Below are positions 1-8,244 of a stretch of 64,000 bases of DNA, piece by piece. Positions within the stretch are counted from its first letter, which is position 1. Each line of letters starts with the position of its first letter. The stretch covers positions 124,001 to 188,000 of the forward strand of contig NZ_JACOGG010000008.1 in the NCBI RefSeq assembly GCF_014284365.1, read 5' to 3'. The stretch is from Cognatundibacterium rugosum (GTDB lineage: Bacteria > Pseudomonadota > Gammaproteobacteria > Burkholderiales > Burkholderiaceae_D). The translations under genes were made by a program, and so were the position numbers. The notes beneath the pieces were generated by a model. That model saw only the letters and a list, made by a program, of their open reading frames with translations, had not been told where the DNA came from and did no database searches.

Positions 1-14
1 TGACCTCGGCGGAG

Positions 15-1754
15 GTGCCTGTGTTTAATTTGTTTTCTCTGCGATCCGGATCGGATAGCGCGGCGCAACGCGGACCCAATAAATGGGACTGGATTTTATT
101 GCCGGTTTTTCTGGCGTTGCTGGGCTTGCTGACCTTTGCTGCGCTGCAAATGAGCCGGCCATTTGCGGTCGGTGATGTGCTGCCAGTCTCGCTTGACCCC
201 TGGTATTTGCCGTATTACCTGCTGCGCACCATACTGCGCATGTTTACGGCGCTGGCTTTTTCTTTGTTATTCAGCCTGATCTTTGCCGCCATTGCAGCAA
301 AATACCTGACTGCAGAAAAAGTCATGATACCGGCACTGGACATCCTGCAATCGGTACCTATTCTGGGTTTTCAGGCGATAGCGATTGCGCCGTTCATCGC
401 CTTTTTTCCGGGGAATCTGCTCGGTGTGGAATGCGCGGCGATTTTTGCGATCTTTACTTCGCAAGCCTGGAATATGGCATTCAGCCTGTACCAGTCCATG
501 CGGACGATTCCGTCGGAATTACGGGAAGCCGCCAGTGTATTCCGGCTCTCGCCCTGGCAGCGTTTTTGGCGCCTGGATTTGCCATTCGCGATCCCGGGTT
601 TGTTATGGAACATGATGATGTCCATGTCCGGCGGCTGGTTTTTCCTGGTCGCAGCAGAAGCGATTTCTGTCGCCGGGCAAGACATACGCCTGCCCGGCAT
701 TGGTTCGTATATTGCCGTCGCGATTGATGCACGCGATGGCACTGCTATCGTCTGGGCCATCCTGGCGATGATGACAGGTATTCTGGTCTACGATCAGTTA
801 TTTTTCCGTCCTTTGCTGGCTTGGGCTGATAAATTCCGCTTTGAAGAAAATCCCGGTGAAATTCCACCCGACTCCTGGGTCTTGCGCTGGATGCGTAACA
901 GCCACTGGGTCAGGCGTCTGAGTATGGCGATGTGGCGCAGACTGGCGGTGATGATAGCTTGGTTCCGGCTACAGCCAGACACCGTGCCACGGCCTAAACG
1001 GCGCATCATGCAGTTGCCCTGGCTGGCCAGAGCTTTCGATATTGCGCTGGTATGCGCCATGCTGGTCGCCACGCTGCAATTGCTGCAGTTTATACATAGC
1101 GTGGTCGGTTGGCGTGAGGTCGCCCATGTGGTCGGTTTGGGCGGGCTGACGCTGTTGCGAGTGATGCTGCTGATTGCCATTGCCTCCCTGTTCTGGGTGC
1201 CGGTCGCGATCTGGATAGGCTTGCGGCCTAAGTATTCGCAAGGGGTGCAGGCGATTGCGCAATTTCTTGCCGCATTTCCGGTCAATCTGATGTTCCCGCT
1301 GGTGGTATTGGTGATGGTCAAGCTGGATTTAACGCCGAATATCTGGCTCAGTCCGCTGATGGTATTTGGTACCCAGTGGTACATCCTGTTTAATGTGATT
1401 GCCGGTGCCGCAGCGATTCCAAACGAGTTAAGGCTGGCTGCCGATAATCTGGGCCTCAAAGGCTGGCTCAAGTGGAAGCGGGTGTATTTGCCAGCCGTGT
1501 TCCCCAGCTATATCACCGGTGCGATTACGGCCAGCGGTGGCTCCTGGAATGCGAGTATCGTGGCTGAATACGTGACCTGGGGCGATACCACGCTGATGGC
1601 TGATGGCTTGGGCAGCTATATCAAGCAGATGACGGAAGCAGGCGACTTTCATCGCATTGCGCTTGGCATCGGTGTCATGTGCGTATTTGTGATGCTGCTG
1701 AATCGCTTTTTCTGGCGCAAATTATATGTGCTGGCTGATCAGCACCTGCGCTAA
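15..1754 (+). CDS. ABC transporter permease, NitT/TauT type, two fused permease domains
   Basis: Inner-membrane permease of a nitrate/sulfonate/taurine-type importer. The protein of about 579 residues holds two binding-protein-dependent permease units in tandem, each ending in a helical core with the cytoplasmic coupling loop that docks on the ATPase (RTIPSELREAASV near residue 160; AIPNELRLAADNLG near residue 470). A single chain therefore supplies both membrane halves, which normal NitT/TauT permeases supply as a dimer. The first possible start is GTG at 15, but the ribosome-binding site (ggcggagg) touches it, so GTG at 21 has better spacing. The partner ATPase lies 129 bp downstream; a substrate-binding protein is not in the window. 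The substrate cannot be told from sequence. Confidence 0.9.
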   Translation: MPVFNLFSLRSGSDSAAQRGPNKWDWILLPVFLALLGLLTFAALQMSRPFAVGDVLPVSLDPWYLPYYLLRTILRMFTALAFSLLFSLIFAAIAAKYLTAEKVMIPALDILQSVPILGFQAIAIAPFIAFFPGNLLGVECAAIFAIFTSQAWNMAFSLYQSMRTIPSELREAASVFRLSPWQRFWRLDLPFAIPGLLWNMMMSMSGGWFFLVAAEAISVAGQDIRLPGIGSYIAVAIDARDGTAIVWAILAMMTGILVYDQLFFRPLLAWADKFRFEENPGEIPPDSWVLRWMRNSHWVRRLSMAMWRRLAVMIAWFRLQPDTVPRPKRRIMQLPWLARAFDIALVCAMLVATLQLLQFIHSVVGWREVAHVVGLGGLTLLRVMLLIAIASLFWVPVAIWIGLRPKYSQGVQAIAQFLAAFPVNLMFPLVVLVMVKLDLTPNIWLSPLMVFGTQWYILFNVIAGAAAIPNELRLAADNLGLKGWLKWKRVYLPAVFPSYITGAITASGGSWNASIVAEYVTWGDTTLMADGLGSYIKQMTEAGDFHRIALGIGVMCVFVMLLNRFFWRKLYVLADQHLR

Positions 1755-1883
1755 AGCACAGCTACAACAACGCATAGACCAACCAAACTATCGCCAGCGG
1801 CATGGCCCGGCGATGAATACCGACGTACAAACATACAGACCGGCAGTGACTGCAAGAGACGGGCACTGCACAAGGAGTAAGCC

Positions 1884-3182
1884 ATGATGCAAAAAAATTT
1901 ACTGGATTTACAGCGTGTCGCAAAATCCTTCACTGCCTCGGACGGGCAGGCCAGGGTCATCCTGGATAAAGTCGATTTTCAGTTAAAAGAAGGCGAAATC
2001 GTCGCCTTGTTAGGGAAATCCGGTTCCGGCAAATCCACCTTATTGCGGATTATGGCCGGCCTGATCAGTGCTGATCATGGTGAGGTCAAATACCGTGAAC
2101 GTGAAATCAACCAGCCTGTCTCCGGCATTGCGATGGTGTTTCAATCCTTCGCGCTGTTCCCCTGGCTGACGGTGCAGCAGAATGTGGAGCTGGGGCTGGA
2201 GGCTCAGGGCGTGCCGCAGGCAGAGCGCACAGTACGTGCTGATTCGGTGCTGGAGCTGATCGGCCTTTCTGGCTTTGGTGGCGCTTTGCCTCGCGAACTG
2301 TCAGGTGGTATGAAACAGCGCGTCGGCATTGCGCGGGCGCTGGTCACCAATCCTGATGTGTTGTTGATGGATGAAGCTTTCTCTGCACTGGATGTGCTGA
2401 CCGGCGAGACCCTGCGTAACGATATGCTGGAATTATGGGAGGAGAGAAAAATCCCGACCAAGGGCATTCTGATTGTCTCGCATAATATTGAAGAAGCCGT
2501 CATGATGGCCGACCGCATCGTATTGCTGACCAGCGATCCTGGCACCGTACGTTGCGAAATTCCGGTTGATTTACCACGCCCGCGTGATCCGGATTCGCCG
2601 GAAGTGCGCGCTTTAATTGATGAAGTGTATGGCTTGATGACGATGCGTGCGCAAAGCGACAGCCATCCGGAATCGGCAGCGCGGCATCTTGGCTACCGCT
2701 TACCCGAAACCACCATCAGCCGTATCGAAGGCATACTCGATATGCTGGCCGAAGCGCCTTTCCTGGGCCGTGCTGATTTGCCGGAACTGGCGGAAGAAGC
2801 TGAATTGTCAGACGAGGATTTGTTCCCGACTTACGAGGCACTCAGCATGCTGGGTCTGGCTAGTCTGGAAAAAGGCGACATATTGCTGACCGCATTAGGC
2901 CAGCAATATGTACATGCAGAGCAATCGCTGAAGCAGGACATCTTTGGCCAGCAATGCCTGACCCATGTCCCGCTGGTCGCCCATATCCGGCGCGAACTGG
3001 AACGTGAACCCAGCGGCAGTGTAGCCGAGCAGCCGGTACTGGATCTGCTGCAGGAATTCCTCAAAGAGAAAGAAGCCAAACGCGTACTCGAAGTCGCGAT
3101 CGAATGGGGGCGCTACGGCGAAGTCTACGAATACGACTACCACACCGGCCGCCTGACTTTGCCGGGTAGCGCAGAGGATTAG
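1884..3182 (+). CDS. ABC transporter ATP-binding protein with C-terminal AAA-associated domain
   Basis: Energises the fused permease upstream. Residues 1-260 are a classic NitT/TauT ATPase: Walker A GKSGSGKST near residue 43, signature LSGGMKQRVGIARAL near 137, Walker B VLLMDEAFSALD, and H-loop SHNIEEAV. Residues 270-432 form an extra helical domain of the AAA-associated C-terminal type found in some nitrate/sulfonate ATPases, likely regulatory. The start ATG at 1884 has a strong ribosome-binding site (aaggag, 6 bases upstream). Same strand as the permease and probably co-transcribed. Substrate unknown. Confidence 0.92.
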   Translation: MMQKNLLDLQRVAKSFTASDGQARVILDKVDFQLKEGEIVALLGKSGSGKSTLLRIMAGLISADHGEVKYREREINQPVSGIAMVFQSFALFPWLTVQQNVELGLEAQGVPQAERTVRADSVLELIGLSGFGGALPRELSGGMKQRVGIARALVTNPDVLLMDEAFSALDVLTGETLRNDMLELWEERKIPTKGILIVSHNIEEAVMMADRIVLLTSDPGTVRCEIPVDLPRPRDPDSPEVRALIDEVYGLMTMRAQSDSHPESAARHLGYRLPETTISRIEGILDMLAEAPFLGRADLPELAEEAELSDEDLFPTYEALSMLGLASLEKGDILLTALGQQYVHAEQSLKQDIFGQQCLTHVPLVAHIRRELEREPSGSVAEQPVLDLLQEFLKEKEAKRVLEVAIEWGRYGEVYEYDYHTGRLTLPGSAED

Positions 3183-3227
3183 TCTCAATCAATAGCCAAG
3201 CATGGTTTAATTATTAGTGTTGCAGTG

Positions 3228-3249
3228 GTAGGGCGCATCGCGATGCGCC
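3228..3249 (+). repeat. REP-like palindrome, copy 1 (gtag on the left)
   Basis: Sequence gtagggcgcatcgcgatgcgcc. The core ggcgcatcgcgatgcgcc is a perfect 18-bp palindrome; the gtag tetranucleotide on one side gives the repeat a direction, as in REP elements mobilised by RAYT transposases. It pairs with the inverted copy at 3411. Confidence 0.85.
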
Positions 3250-3410
3250 ACATCTGAACAATGCAAAGCGAGCCATGCAGACATGGCTTATTGAATAGCC
3301 TTGCATATAGACCTGATTCGCGCTTTATCGTTTGCTGAGAGAGCTCGTTTACGCTTACGATGAGCTAGCTTGCGATTTGATGAATCTTGATTGCGATGGA
3401 AATTCCGTGC

Positions 3411-3432
3411 GGCGCATCGCGATGCGCCCTAC
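3411..3432 (-). repeat. REP-like palindrome, copy 2 (inverted)
   Basis: Reverse-complement copy of the 22-bp repeat at 3228, with the tetranucleotide on the right (ccctac end). Together with copy 1 it forms a BIME-like inverted pair about 180 bp apart. It lies just upstream of the broken exported-protein gene. Confidence 0.85.
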
Positions 3433-3449
3433 TTGTGGGAGCGACCTTA

Positions 3450-4120
3450 ATGAAAAATATTTATTTCGCACTATTGTTGATAGCTTTATCGATGGTTGAT
3501 GCATTTGCGGAGCCTAAGTACCTACTCCCACCCTATTCGATTGAGAAAAGCATCTCAATGAGTTTGTCTAATGCAAAGATAGTTGTGCTAGGTAGATTGG
3601 TATTGCCATATAAAACAACAATTCCAGAGCGATTTGACGGTAATAGGGCTATTTTTGAAATGAGTTTGAAATAGATAAAGTCATTACTGGAGAACAGTTT
3701 ATTTCTGGAATTCGTATCCCTGTTAGTTGGGTTATCCCAATGCCCAATCCCGACAAGAAGGCTGATTTGAAAAAAAGTGATGCCGATTTGCGAAACGCGA
3801 AAGCAATGAGTTTTCAATTAGAGAAGATGCTAGACGCTAATATTATCGACAGAGATGAGTTTAAAAAACGAAGTAAAAAAAATGATGAAATAATTTTGTA
3901 CTCCGATGCTTATCTGAAACAGTTTGTATTAATGCCAATTGCGATGCCTATTAGTGAACCATATAGGAATGTAAATGTTTTGGTTACGTTTGGAGACAGT
4001 TATATATTGATTTTACAAAATTCAAAAATATATGGCGGTTTGGGAATTGGTTTGATTGGGGAAGTTGACGTATACCCTGCAAAAGACGAAAAAATAAAGA
4101 AAATTTTTCATTTGAAGTGA
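3450..4120 (+). pseudogene. Frameshifted exported protein of unknown function
   Basis: Two reading frames look like one gene. The first (3450-3674) starts MKNIYFALLLIALSMVDAFA, a clear signal peptide after a short ribosome-binding site, and stops at TAG 3672. Shifting frame near 3665 lets translation continue without stops as FEIDKVITGEQFISGIRIP and on to 4120 (ending IFHLK). A single missing base around atgagtttgaaa explains the break. The whole protein would be about 222 residues and secreted or periplasmic. No family is recognised. AT-rich compared with its neighbours and sitting between REP elements, so probably acquired and decaying. A sequencing error is the alternative. Confidence 0.7.
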
Positions 4121-4143
4121 AAACGCGGTGATGCGTAATCTCC

Positions 4144-4165
4144 GTAGGGCGCATCGTGATGCGCC
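4144..4165 (+). repeat. REP-like palindrome, copy 3, upstream of the RAYT gene
   Basis: Sequence gtagggcgcatcgtgatgcgcc differs from copy 1 at one base of the palindrome centre. Lies 21 bp upstream of the transposase start in the same orientation as copy 1. Confidence 0.85.
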
Positions 4166-4186
4166 GCATGGAATGTGGTGAAGACT

Positions 4187-4717
4187 ATGCCAAATTATCG
4201 ACGCGCCTGGCATCCGGGCGGCACCTACTTTTTCACTGTCAACTTGATTGAGCGAACCGGCAATGATTTGTTGATCCGGCACATCACAGAATTGCGTATA
4301 TCGGTTCGCGCGGTGAAAGCGCGTTATCCGTTCACGATTCATGCATGGGTAGTCTTACCGGATCACCTGCATTGCGTGATTGAATTGCCTCAGGGTGACA
4401 GCGATTTTGCGACGCGCTGGCGTTTGATTAAAGATACATTTTCAAAAAGCATCCCTTTAACCGAAACCCGCTCCCCGGTTCGCTTACGTCGTGGTGAGCG
4501 CGGCATTTGGCAACGCCGGTATTGGGAACATCTGATACGTGATGAGCAGGACTTTGTGGCACATATGGATTATGTTCATATCAACCCACTCAAGCATGGC
4601 CTGGTTGAGAGAGTCGCAGAATGGCCTTATTCGACCTTTCATCGTTTGGTGGAAGCAGGCGTTTATCCTCACGATTCGGCTGGTGGAGACTTGAATAATC
4701 TTGAATACGATGACTAA
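4187..4717 (+). CDS. REP-associated tyrosine transposase (RAYT)
   Basis: Single-strand HUH endonuclease of the Y1/IS200-like RAYT group, which nicks and moves REP palindromes. About 176 residues. The N-terminal signature MPNYRRAWHPGGTYFFTVN is typical. The metal-binding HUH motif is PDHLHCV near residue 60, and the nucleophile tyrosine is in MDYVHINPLKHGLV near residue 130. Start chosen at ATG 4187 because family members begin MPNYRR; a GTG lies at 4175. Flanked by REP palindromes and apparently intact, so likely active in principle. Confidence 0.9.
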   Translation: MPNYRRAWHPGGTYFFTVNLIERTGNDLLIRHITELRISVRAVKARYPFTIHAWVVLPDHLHCVIELPQGDSDFATRWRLIKDTFSKSIPLTETRSPVRLRRGERGIWQRRYWEHLIRDEQDFVAHMDYVHINPLKHGLVERVAEWPYSTFHRLVEAGVYPHDSAGGDLNNLEYDD

Positions 4718-4724
4718 GCCATGC

Positions 4725-4746
4725 GGCGCATCGCGATGCGCCCTAC
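4725..4746 (-). repeat. REP-like palindrome, copy 4, downstream of the RAYT gene
   Basis: Identical to copy 2 (core ggcgcatcgcgatgcgcc then ctac). Begins 7 bases after the transposase stop codon, inverted relative to copy 3. Confidence 0.85.
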
Positions 4747-4841
4747 TTGTGTTTTGCACCGAAGCCTGGCGTCAAAAGCAGATGCAATGTGTATCACTTT
4801 GCATACCGCGTGACAGGCTGGCAGCGTTGGTGGTGTATCGC

Positions 4842-5144
4842 TTAATTTCGGATATCTGTAGCCTGCACAGATGGCGGGATATCCTGCAACTGCGTGTTGC
4901 CAGGGGCGCCGGTGGCTTGAGGCGTTTGCTGCGATCTGCTCAGCATAAAAAACAGCGAAAAGCTGAATTTAAAAATCCGCTCAAATCCAAACCAGCAAAA
5001 CAGATAAATAATTTGTGTCGCTGAGAACAGCTCTGCGTCGTAGAAGGAGAGGTGGGCGCGCGAAAACAGTAAGTTGGTACAGAGCAGTGCGATTAAGGTG
5101 ATGAGCATGCTAAACCACAGTTGTTTTTCTATCGCTGATTTCAT
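4842..5144 (-). CDS. Small inner-membrane protein of unknown function
   Basis: About 100 residues beginning MKSAIEKQLWFSMLI. Two hydrophobic stretches are evident (residues about 9-27, and about 45-70 around the YLFCWFGFERIF segment), followed by a polar, Gln/Pro-rich tail. The start ATG at 5144 has an aggga-type ribosome-binding site 6 bases upstream; longer in-frame starts upstream lack one. Transcribed opposite to the RAYT gene. No family recognised; could be a lineage-specific protein. Confidence 0.55.
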   Translation of the reverse strand: MKSAIEKQLWFSMLITLIALLCTNLLFSRAHLSFYDAELFSATQIIYLFCWFGFERIFKFSFSLFFMLSRSQQTPQATGAPGNTQLQDIPPSVQATDIRN

Positions 5145-5601
5145 ACTTGTCCCTATCAAAAAATTCAGATGCCAGCCAGACTGCAGTTTTTCCTGGGCGG
5201 TGCATAAGTGGCGCAACTGGCGCAACCAGTGTTACTGGGTGATGTATTTTTGCATACTATCATTAGCAATAATAATTGGCATCTGGAGTGGCGCAAAATT
5301 CTCCCGGCAAGGCTAAAAAAGCCGTGGTGCTGTAGGACGCAGCGCTGATAAGCGATATCTGTGACGCCAGCAGGCAAGGTGTTGCCTGAAACCCGGGCGC
5401 TACCATGGCGATGCAGGCAGTGCTGGTGCTACTCAGCACTAGCACCACTACTCAGCACTGGCCGTACTACAAGGAGCGATAACGCCGTTGGGGCGTTTTA
5501 TGTGGGCTAACTGGAATTTATGCGATACTTGAAGGTTTCTGTGTATGAACATTTTGCAGTTGGTCTGTACTGGCCGTCTGCTTACAACTGTCGGGGAAAG
5601 T
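5145..5601. other. Intergenic region, 457 bp
   Basis: Separates the divergent small membrane protein and dsbA. It has short imperfect repeats around 5420-5460 (cagtgctggtgct and cagcactagcacc) and a short hairpin at 5481-5500. No convincing gene; the short open frames here have no start signals or recognisable products. Confidence 0.5.
5481..5500 (+). terminator. Possible short hairpin terminator
   Basis: aacgcc-gttg-gggcgtttta can form a 6-bp stem followed by a short T run. It is small, and no plus-strand gene ends nearby, so its role is uncertain. Confidence 0.3.
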
Positions 5602-6279
5602 ATGCGTGGGTTTCGCTGGATGTTTTTAGCTTGTACTTTGTTGGCCGGTGTGGTGTCGGCTTCACCGCCGAATCCGGTGCGTGGTGCAGAATTTCAGGTA
5701 TTGAGTAATCCTATGCCGGTACGGGCGGCAGAAAAAAAAGTCGAGGTGATCGAGTTTTTCATGTACCACTGCCCAGCTTGTAATGCACTGGAACCTGCAC
5801 TGCAGGACTGGCTCAAAAAAATGGGTGATAAAGTCGAATTCCGTCGCATTCATTTACCGTATTACGGCGAAACCGATCCTGAAGCACACATGTTTCTGAC
5901 GCTGGAAGCGCTGGGGCTAGAGAAGGAAATGCATGCACGCTTGCTGATTACCTGGCATGTGCAACGTAAGCGTTTACGCAGCGACCAGGATAATCTGAAT
6001 TGGGCGGTGACGCATGGTATAGAGCAAAAGATTTTTCTGGACGCGTATAACTCGTTTTCTGTGTTGAGTATGATGAAGCGCCTGCCGCGTCTGGTAGAAA
6101 ATTACGGTGTTACCTCAACACCGACTTTTGTGATTGATGGCCGGTATGTGACGCAAACTTCAATGGTGGTTGAGGCGAATCCTAAGCTCAGTAATGATGA
6201 GGTGCTGCCGGCTTCTTTTCAGGTGATGGAAGTGCTGGTGGAGCGGGCTGCTAAAGAGAAGCAAAGCAAACAAAAATAA
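5602..6279 (+). CDS. dsbA: Thiol:disulfide interchange protein, DsbA type
   Basis: Periplasmic oxidant that puts disulfides into exported proteins. About 225 residues: a signal peptide (MRGFRWMFLACTLLAGVVSA), the thioredoxin-fold active site FFMYHCPACNALEP near residue 60, an inserted helical domain, and the cis-proline loop VTSTPTFVIDG near residue 175. The active-site dipeptide is Pro-Ala (CPAC) instead of the usual Pro-His, which in this family is expected to change redox potential. Start chosen at ATG 5602, preceded by ggggaaag; a longer start at 5545 would put extra residues before the signal peptide. Confidence 0.88.
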   Translation: MRGFRWMFLACTLLAGVVSASPPNPVRGAEFQVLSNPMPVRAAEKKVEVIEFFMYHCPACNALEPALQDWLKKMGDKVEFRRIHLPYYGETDPEAHMFLTLEALGLEKEMHARLLITWHVQRKRLRSDQDNLNWAVTHGIEQKIFLDAYNSFSVLSMMKRLPRLVENYGVTSTPTFVIDGRYVTQTSMVVEANPKLSNDEVLPASFQVMEVLVERAAKEKQSKQK

Positions 6280-6316
6280 ACGCTGAGGCGCAGGTCTTGG
6301 CAAGCAAAGGCGATTG

Positions 6317-7261
6317 ATGAAAATCGGGATAGTCGGTGCCGGTCATGTGGGCAGTACTGCTGCTTATACGCTGGTGTTACAAGGTATAGGCAGTGAGCTG
6401 GTGCTGGTCGATCAGCAGCCCGCGCTGGCTCAGGCACAGGTGATGGATATTCTGCATGCCACGCCGTTTTCTCATCCCGTACATCTCCGTGCCGGTCAGT
6501 ATGCCGACTTACAGGATGCGGCGCTGGTGATTGTGGCAGCAGGCGTCAGTCAACAAGCCGGAGAAAGCCGGCTGGCTTTGTTGCAGCGTAATGCGGATAT
6601 TTTTGCGCACATCATTCCCGCTATCCTGCGCTATTCACCGGATGCAGTGCTGCTGATTGCGACCAATCCGCTTGATATCATGACCCAGGTGGCGACCCGG
6701 ATTGCGGTGGCCGCAGGTGCGGATGCGCGGCGTGTGCTGGGCACCGGTACCATGCTCGATACCGCACGTTTCCGCGCTTTGCTGGGACAACACTGTGGTG
6801 TGGCGCCGGGTTCTGTGCATGCCTATGTATTAGGTGAGCATGGCGATAGTGAAGTATTGCTCTGGTCCAGTGCCAGTGTGGCTGGTGTGCCTTTAAGCCA
6901 GTTCGCAGCGGACCGTGGCTGCAGTCTGGATGCGGCGGTGAAGGCGCACATCGATCAGGCAGTACGCCGCGCCGCCTATCAAATCATTGCAGGTAAGGGC
7001 GCTACGTATTACGGCATCGGTGCAGCGATTGCCTTGCTGAGCCGTTGTATCCTGTTTGATGAGCGTCAGGTTCTGACGGTTTCTTCCGTACAGGATCAGG
7101 TGCAGGGTGTGCGCGATGTGGCCTTGTCGCTGCCGCAGGTAGTCGGGCGGGCTGGCATCCTGCAGACCTTATATCCGCCACTCGACAGTCTAGAGCAACA
7201 GGCACTGGCGGCCAGCGCGCAAATCATCTCTGAGCATGTAGCTGGTCTGGTGCTGAACTGA
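6317..7261 (+). CDS. ldh: L-lactate dehydrogenase (NAD-dependent)
   Basis: Interconverts pyruvate and L-lactate with NADH. About 314 residues, normal for the LDH/MDH family. Rossmann motif GIVGAGHVGS at the N-terminus; the substrate loop has GVSQQAGESRLALLQRN, where Gln (lactate type) stands where malate enzymes have Arg. TNPLDIMT and the catalytic-His motif GEHGDSE near residue 177 are present. ATG 6317 chosen with aaagg upstream; a TTG at 6314 is less likely. Same strand as dsbA, 37 bp away, but without functional connection. Confidence 0.9.
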   Translation: MKIGIVGAGHVGSTAAYTLVLQGIGSELVLVDQQPALAQAQVMDILHATPFSHPVHLRAGQYADLQDAALVIVAAGVSQQAGESRLALLQRNADIFAHIIPAILRYSPDAVLLIATNPLDIMTQVATRIAVAAGADARRVLGTGTMLDTARFRALLGQHCGVAPGSVHAYVLGEHGDSEVLLWSSASVAGVPLSQFAADRGCSLDAAVKAHIDQAVRRAAYQIIAGKGATYYGIGAAIALLSRCILFDERQVLTVSSVQDQVQGVRDVALSLPQVVGRAGILQTLYPPLDSLEQQALAASAQIISEHVAGLVLN

Positions 7262-7436
7262 CTTTCTGGGTTGGATGCTTGGGTTTGCCAACTGCGCTTT
7301 CCGGTTGCATGGCTTGATACATCGGCAATTTTTGTGCGTGAGCTGGCTTGCCACATACTGTGCGGATTGCGGTGTCAGGCATCAGACGGTGAATGACTGG
7401 CAGACATTTTTAATCATTCATCTGTTCTGGCGTGCC

Positions 7437-8225
7437 ATGATGTCTTCTCAATCTCTCTCTGTTTTTTTAGGTGGTGCGCTGTTAGCGAGCTGCTTCAGCA
7501 TCGCCAGCGTACATGCGACGGAGCTGGTTGCCGATAGCATGGCCAGCAAAGTGGTGATGATCGCTGCCGGTGAGTCGGATGCAGCAACCCGCTTGAGTAG
7601 TGCTCAGCTGGCTGAGCTGCAATACCATGCAGGTATGCTGTTCAATAATGGCATTGCCGGTGCCACGAAAGACCCGGCACAAGCCTTGTTCTGGTTTCAG
7701 AAATCCGCGGCAGGAGGTCATCCTCTGGCTGCGTACAAGCTAGGTTGCTATTATGCGGGCCAGTTTCCTGGCGTGATCGTGACAGATGATACGCAGGCTT
7801 TACATTTTAAAGGCATCGCGGCTGAAGCTGGCTACTCACTGGCGCAACATGACGTGGCGCTGTTATATCAAAAGCAGGGCGACTGGAAACGCGCACTGAG
7901 CTGGTACCAGAAGGCCGCCGATCAAGGGCTTTTTTCAGCGATGATCAGGCTGGCCTGGCTCGCTCGTTTGCAGCCTGAAGCCGACAAACAACTGGCTTAT
8001 CAATATCTGTTGATTGCGCAAAATCTGCAGCCAGAGCAGACCAAGGCGAAGCCTGAGTTCCTGCAAGCACTTGATGACTTGCAAGCGCGCTTATCCGACC
8101 CGCAGAAAGCAGCGGTGGACCAGTTTGTCCGGCAATGGCGTGCTGCGCCTGAGGCACTTAGCTTAGAGGCAGCGCAGGGCGTGCAGCGTTTGTCGGCGCT
8201 GATGCGCTCCGCTGGTCAGTCTTAA
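7437..8225 (+). CDS. Exported Sel1-repeat (TPR-like) protein
   Basis: About 262 residues: signal peptide (MMSSQSLSVFLGGALLASCF...VHA), then alpha-solenoid repeats of Sel1 type, e.g. DPAQALFWFQKSAAGGHPLAAYKLGCYY and DWKRALSWYQKAADQGLFSAM. Such repeats mediate protein-protein contacts in the periplasm. The start could be ATG 7437 or 7440; neither has a strong ribosome-binding site. Converges with dnaE2, 19 bp apart. Partner unknown. Confidence 0.78.
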   Translation: MMSSQSLSVFLGGALLASCFSIASVHATELVADSMASKVVMIAAGESDAATRLSSAQLAELQYHAGMLFNNGIAGATKDPAQALFWFQKSAAGGHPLAAYKLGCYYAGQFPGVIVTDDTQALHFKGIAAEAGYSLAQHDVALLYQKQGDWKRALSWYQKAADQGLFSAMIRLAWLARLQPEADKQLAYQYLLIAQNLQPEQTKAKPEFLQALDDLQARLSDPQKAAVDQFVRQWRAAPEALSLEAAQGVQRLSALMRSAGQS

Positions 8226-8244
8226 TGCTGGTCTGATCCAACGA

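Larger units (their letters stand above)
4144..4746 (+). mobile_element. REPtron-like unit: RAYT gene between inverted REP copies
   Basis: The tyrosine transposase gene is bounded by REP copy 3 on the left and REP copy 4, inverted, on the right. This is the arrangement known for RAYT transposases and their non-autonomous REP repeats. Copies 1 and 2 form a second inverted pair just upstream without a transposase. Confidence 0.8.

Noticed and set aside
5165-5448. Short minus-strand frames upstream of dsbA as genes
   Set aside because: Low-complexity Cys/Ser-rich translations with no ribosome-binding site.
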